From: Chlamydomonas reinhardtii | Taxonomy: Eukaryota; Chlorophyta; Chlorophyceae; Chlamydomonadales; Chlamydomonadaceae | NCBI RefSeq assembly: GCF_000002595.2 | Contig: NC_057015.1 | Coordinates: 9,476,932-9,540,931 of the forward strand | DNA length: 64,000 bases | Reading direction: 5' to 3' | Shown: positions 59,277 through 64,000 of the stretch, one piece after another | Layout of the letters: every line of letters begins with the position of its first letter | How positions within the stretch are numbered: position 1 is the first letter of the stretch | Made by a program: the position numbers and the translations under genes | Notes under the pieces: model-generated | What the model was told of the DNA's origin: nothing | Seen by the model: the letters and a program-made list of their open reading frames with translations, nothing else | The model's database searches: none

Positions 59277-61780
59277 TCAGTGGTGCTCCTGCAGGTCGCG
59301 CTCCTTGGCCCGCAGCAGGCCGTCGACTTCCCGGATGTGCTTGTCCGTCAGGGCCTGGACCTGGGGGCGTGGGGTTGGAGTGGGCACGAAGGGAGGAGGA
59401 TGGGAGCGGGGTGGTATCCTGGAAGGACGAGAGAGTCCATGTTGAGCCCCAAGAGTTTGTACGCGGGTTAGCATCGTGCACGTGGTCCCCCGCTCAGCTG
59501 GTCCCCAGCACGTCACTCCCCTCCGCCCCGCCGATCCACCTCGCCGCCTACCCGCCCGACCACCCCGCCACCCCCTCACCGCGACCCCACTCCGCTACCC
59601 TACCCTACCCCACTCCATCCCACCTGCTGCTCCATGCGCTTCAACTCGCCCGCGGGCCCGCCCGTGTTGCACAACCTGGGTTGGGGAGAGGGGACCGGCT
59701 GGTGTGCAGTCATGGAACTGTGTGGTCGTGCCTGATCGCCCGAACTCCGCGCCATCCATCTCAGTGTGATACCATTCGCGCCTTGTGCCGCCGATCAGAT
59801 CCCCGTGCCCTCTGCTGGCGGCCCCTGCCCCCGGGCTGGTGATAGGGGGGCCGCCGCACCACCGCCACGACCTCGCAATGCAGCTGTGCTCCACCCCATG
59901 GCGCTCCCCAGACCAGCCCACCCTGCACGCCCTCAAACCGTCCGTCCGCCGCCCCAGCACATCACCCAGGAGCACTCAAACCCCACACACCGCCTCGGAC
60001 AACCAACCCCACCACGACCCGCCCCCTAGGCCCCGCCGCGCTCGCTTTTGCAGCTGCAGTTCTCCTTGCCGCGCGACTGTTTCCTTACGGGATTGGTTCA
60101 ACGTTAACCCCCAGCCCCCGGCCTCACTTTGCCTGCTCCAGCGCCCGGTGCCGCACCGCCCGCACCGCCTTGCGCGCCGCCTCCGCCTCCTGAGCCGCCA
60201 GCTTGACAAACCCCTTGACCATCTCCAGGCTCAGCCTGTGGGTGCAGAGGGGAGGTGGAGTACCAAACGTGGGTGGAGGGCCTGCAAGGACGCAATATGA
60301 CATGGTAGAGCATTAGCAGCATTTGCAACGAGCCGGGAGTGATTTACCATCCCAGCATGCCTGCCCCATTACCGCATCCAGTCCTACCGCCCCAGCCCCC
60401 ACGCCCCGCCCATGTGCCTCACCCCCGCACCTGGGCACGGGCACCAGCACCTCCCCGTTCTCGGCGCGAGCCTATGCCAGCATGGGGGGGGGCATTGGCA
60501 TTGTGTAAGACCCCTTCCCTTGAAACGCCGGGTGCCCCTGCATGCCCGCAATGTGAGTGATGGCGCGAGTGATGGAGCGAGGGACATGCAGGGGAGGAAC
60601 AACCCATCACTCACATTGCGCCCATGCCTTGTCCGATCGTGCCAGCTCCGCCTGCCACCAATCGCCCAATCTTCCCATCAATGCACAACCTCCTGTCCAC
60701 CGCCCCACCCCCACCCCACATACAGCCCACTCCACCTGCAGCTTGAGGGGCGAGTTCTGAATTGCCTTGGCCACTGCCTTGTCGTCCTGTGGAGTGAGGG
60801 GCACAAGGGGAGGAGGGGGCGGTCGCGCACGGCAGCGGGTGGCTAGGAGGTGGTCAGGAGCTGCAGGGCGGCAACGGTGCAGGGCGGCATCTCGCTTGTA
60901 GCATGGTTGCGGTCGGAACAGCTAAACTCCATCATTCCACACAAGTACACATAAACGCATATACCAATCACAACACAACACCCCCCCACCCCCCCCACAC
61001 ACACGCCCCTCTCTACCCCCTCCCCCTCACCTCCTTGTCGTACAGCTCCACCACAAGCAGCTGCGGGCCCCGTGCCACCACTGTGCCCAGCACCCTCAGC
61101 GGCACGTGCGGGCCGTGGCTGCTGCCGCTGCTGCGCGCCTCCACGCTGACCGCCTCCAGCAGACCGGGCGAGGCGCGGCCGGTGCGAATGCCCGCCAGCT
61201 TGCGCCGCAGGTGGTCCAGAGCCTCACCCATCTGGCTGCGAGGTGCGAGGAGCAGGGGAGAAGAGCGAGGGACGGGTGCGGGAAAGATGAGGTAGCAATG
61301 AAGATCGTGAAGGCGTCGATGGAACGGGAGAGGCAAGGGCGGGGCCTGACAGAGCGCACTGTGATCAGCTCCGGCAAGCCCTTGCCCCTCCACCATCACC
61401 CCCACACACACGAACCACGCGTTCGATTCTGGCGCTCCGCTCACGTGACAAAGGGTTCAATGTCCCATTCCTGCACCTCTTGTGGTGCCTGGACTGCTTC
61501 CTTAGCACCTTTGCCGCCTTGCTTGCCGCCTGCGTCGGTGCGTGTGCACGACCAGGAGCAAGTTTGGCGGCCAGTCTGGGCCCCAAGGAACACGGCGCGG
61601 CAAACTGGCCCCACCTTTAGACGCAAAGAATGCCGCCTGTCCGTACATACTCCATGTGCCTACTGCCGTTGTGACTGGCGCTGCGTCCGCGAGGTGGCTC
61701 CCTGGCCATGACCGAAAACCTTTCGGCAAGTTGTCGCTCGCCAGCACGCCCCATCCTCTCCTGAATGCGTATTTCAAGTC
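59277..61780 (-). CDS. RRF: Ribosome recycling factor, organelle type (probably chloroplast)
   Basis: Splits the 70S post-termination complex with EF-G in an organelle. The N-terminal exon (61780 down) reads GWGVLASDNLPKGFRSWPGS and QAAFFASK. A 72-bp GTGGGG...CGCAG intron is removed in phase to give GGKQGGKGAKEAVQAPQEVQ and WDIEPF. The core follows: MGEALDHLRRKLAGIRTGRA (61013-61240), the signature helix with its IRTGRASP; VVARGPQLLVVELYDKE; DDKAVAKAIQNSPLKLQ (about 60740-60790); ENGEVLVPVPR (about 60430-60470); LEMVKGFVKLAAQEAEAARK (60130-60240); and VQALTDKHIREVDGLLRAKE (59277-59360). All three helices and the beta domain are present. No ATG opens the first exon as modelled, so a further upstream exon (perhaps near 61930-61960) is expected. 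Confidence 0.88.
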
Positions 61781-64000
61781 CTAAGAATCATAAAAAGGCA
61801 TTATCGAGCAATGCTCACGGCGACACGCACCCTGCATCGTGGGACAGGGCTTGCGCAAGCAAGCAGACGCCTCGCCGACCTCCTCTACTTAGCATTGCGC
61901 TTCAATCTATAAACTATGATGGGTAAGTAACGTAAGGGTTCTGAAAGTTGAGGCTGGCATGCTCCGCACGCACTTCCCCCACGCGGCCACGTCCGCCCAT
62001 CCGCGTCGCCGCTCATCTCGGCTCGCAGCAATCTGAAGACACGTGCACCAAGCCACCAACGAACTCAGTCGGCATCACAGAGCGCCCCTGCAAGCTCCGC
62101 GCCAGCACTGTCACGCTTGCGTCCACGTCAGGTCACCCCCGGTGGAAGCATATGCAGATGCCGCTGCACTGCTGGCCGCTGGACGCGAGGGGCTCTGGCA
62201 TGCTACCCACCTGGTCTGGGGTCTCAGTTGAAGGCGCAATGATTGACCTGCACCTAATGTTGTCGCAGTACAGTGGCAGTGGAAGCTCAATTGCATCGTA
62301 CGGCGCCAGCGTATGTCTGCTGCAGCACATACTAACATATGCTGTACATCCTCAGTACTCTTGGCTGTACCCGTGCCGTAATCCAGACGTCCAGACTGTG
62401 GTCCCTGTTGGGTACCATTCATGTGGCTTACAGGGGACCAGGGCTCTTCCTGACATGTCGTATGCGCACACGCTGCCGGAGGCAGGGTGCGTGGCATCCA
62501 GCCCGGCGTGCCTGGGCGTGCGCGGGTGCAGAGGTTGGAGGAACAAGGGGTGGTAGTCCCGGGGGGAGCATGCGCTATGAATATAAGCACAATGCGGCAG
62601 CTGGGCCAAGTAAGTGGTTTATCGGGGTGGGCACGAACACCATTCCTACGTGCTTGCAAATCGTACGTGCGTGCTTGTGTGTGTGTTGGCGTGCCCCGGC
62701 CCCCGCAGGGGGCGCGGCGCACCCATACGTTGGCTCGCCCCCCAAAGGGGGGCGACAGCCTTAGTCCTCGGCAAGAACCTTACATTAGGGTTGTTGTCTT
62801 TTTTGCTTGTTACGGCTACCAGTACAGCCTTCGACGGGCTATTTATCGAATGCAGAAACTCTTGAAAACAATGAACACATGAAAACGGGCACTAAAGTGC
62901 ACCGCCCCGGGCCAGGAGGCCAAAGCCGACGAAAGCCAAGCTGAGGTCTAGGCAAAGCCAATGCCAAATATCCTCAAGGGATAGCACCTGCTGGGCTCAA
63001 CGCTTTGAGGCCGCACTTACAAAGTTGCTTGCCCTGGCGCTCCAACACGATCCAACCCTCCCCACACGTTCCCGGCCCCCGCCGACTGAACACAGCCATT
63101 ATGTATGCCATCCATTACACGAAAGTACTGTACACAAGGTAGAAGAGGCCCCAGCGACTGAGATCCGATACCCGACTCGAGTCAGGGAACCTCGATCGCG
63201 AAAGTAAATGAAGCCAAACAATATTTCGCGCACTCTAACGCATAGAATGGAGTCCAATGCCTCAAGGAAGACACTTACTAGGCCAATTTCATCGCACAGG
63301 CTGGCGCTGGTCCAAGTTAGTTATCAGATACGTAGAATGCTTCATTCTAAGCACTTATGTATGTGTCAGGAGGCCCGTAGGTGTGTGAAATGCGAGCGCG
63401 AGCACCTGTCCTTAATACTGCCGTGCTGGCAGCCCCAAAACGTGAGACCTATGAAACTGAGACTCTTTTATCATTATAATTGCAGAACGTGTAAGGCTGA
63501 ACGGTTTCGCCGCAAGGGCGAACTTGAACTTACTTCGCGACGTCCAACTGTCCGACGTCCATCGTACAGCCTTGACCAGCACCCAGGTCCAAATTACTTA
63601 CAGTGGAGTCTGTATCGCGCGGTGGGGGACGATATGACGGGTTTTGGTGCTGGGGGGGGGTTGGCAGATGGCGAGGGTGCGGGGCCGAGCTGCGGGGAAG
63701 TCCGCGCGCGCCCTCACAATTTGATAGGGCGTTGGCCCAGTTATTAACATTACATGAATACGTAAGTATTTAGAAGCTGTGCGGGCGAAAACGAGCGATT
63801 TTGCGTCCATTGGATCCCATTTCCCCTGACTCCCTTTCCCCGATGAGGCGACCCCCGACCCCGCCAACCCGGTCACCGGTCGGGGAGGTTTTGCGCACGC
63901 CAGCATCCGCAGTACCTTTGGTCCAACGTTTGCTATGACTCTGGCACTCAGATCATACTCAGACTTCAGTCGCCATTCCTACACCAGCCTCCTTCCACAC
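61781..64000. other. No gene supported; lower-GC right end
   Basis: Should contain the promoter and possibly the first exon of the recycling factor near 61.8-62.0 kb. The remainder has only long shadow-like frames: 61948-62556 (+) and 63208-63747 (+), rich in Arg/Cys/His with no recognised domain. From about 62.8 kb the sequence is less GC-rich than the genes to the left. Confidence 0.5.
62736..62754. other. Perfect GC hairpin CGCCCCCC-AAA-GGGGGGCG
   Basis: Perfect 8-bp stem (62736-62743 with 62747-62754), preceded by a second GC hairpin (GCCCCC-GCA-GGGGGC near 62699). The pair resembles the hairpins in repeat D and at the LINE 3' end and may mark the end of another mobile element. Confidence 0.55.

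Noticed and set aside
59476-60300. Pro/His-rich plus-strand frames opposite the recycling factor
   Set aside because: They are antisense shadows of RRF introns and exons.
62111-62722. Minus-strand frame with LPLPLYCDNI, loosely like an RNase H of a retroelement
   Set aside because: Only the CDN-type triplet matches and none of the following conserved residues do; not enough to call an element.
63208-63747. 179-codon plus-strand frame rich in Cys and Arg
   Set aside because: No zinc-finger spacing, no homology that I recognise, and no flanking splice or poly(A) signals; likely chance.

Overview
This is nuclear DNA from a green alga of the Chlamydomonas/volvocine type. The evidence is high GC, genes split into many short exons by GT-AG introns, Ala/Gly/Gln-rich low-complexity inserts inside conserved enzymes, long TG and GGGA microsatellites, and TGTAA polyadenylation signals behind several genes. 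I cannot name the species from sequence alone. All gene models were spliced by eye from homology and splice consensus, so internal exon edges may be off by some bases.

Layout. 1-7.2 kb is repeat-rich and holds no host gene that I can support. It has a 5'-truncated LINE between two GGGA microsatellites, a second degraded LINE piece, two hAT-type miniature elements with perfect 8-bp target-site duplications (one nested in another repeat), and a cluster of GGTAACC palindromes. 7.2-26.6 kb holds the histone chaperone SPT16 (-), head to head with the replicative-helicase paralogue MCM9 (+), then a lipase with a huge low-complexity insert (+). 26.6-29.3 kb is gene-poor, with a 180-bp TG tract. 29.4-32.0 kb is a SET-domain (Rubisco-methyltransferase-type) gene (+). 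It converges on a fructosamine/ribulosamine 3-kinase (33.5-35.9 kb, -). A truncated gene piece and a second copy of repeat A follow, then a kynurenine-monooxygenase-like flavoprotein (38.2-41.1 kb, +), a stand-alone sucrose-phosphatase-domain HAD enzyme (42.3-45.0 kb, -), and a D-ribulokinase fused to ribulose-5-phosphate 3-epimerase (45.6-52.6 kb, -). The right end has a RING protein (53.2-55.1 kb, +), a TPR protein (55.8-58.0 kb, +) and an organelle-type ribosome recycling factor (59.3-61.8 kb, -). 61.8-64 kb shows no gene that I can support.

How the genes fit together. SPT16 and MCM9 both act on replicating chromatin and share a 407-bp divergent promoter. The most unusual gene is the kinase-epimerase fusion: the kinase would turn free D-ribulose into ribulose-5-phosphate and the epimerase would pass it to xylulose-5-phosphate. 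Together with the ribulosamine kinase and the HAD sugar phosphatase within 20 kb, all on the minus strand, it may form a small sugar-salvage and glycation-repair neighbourhood. That grouping is inference.
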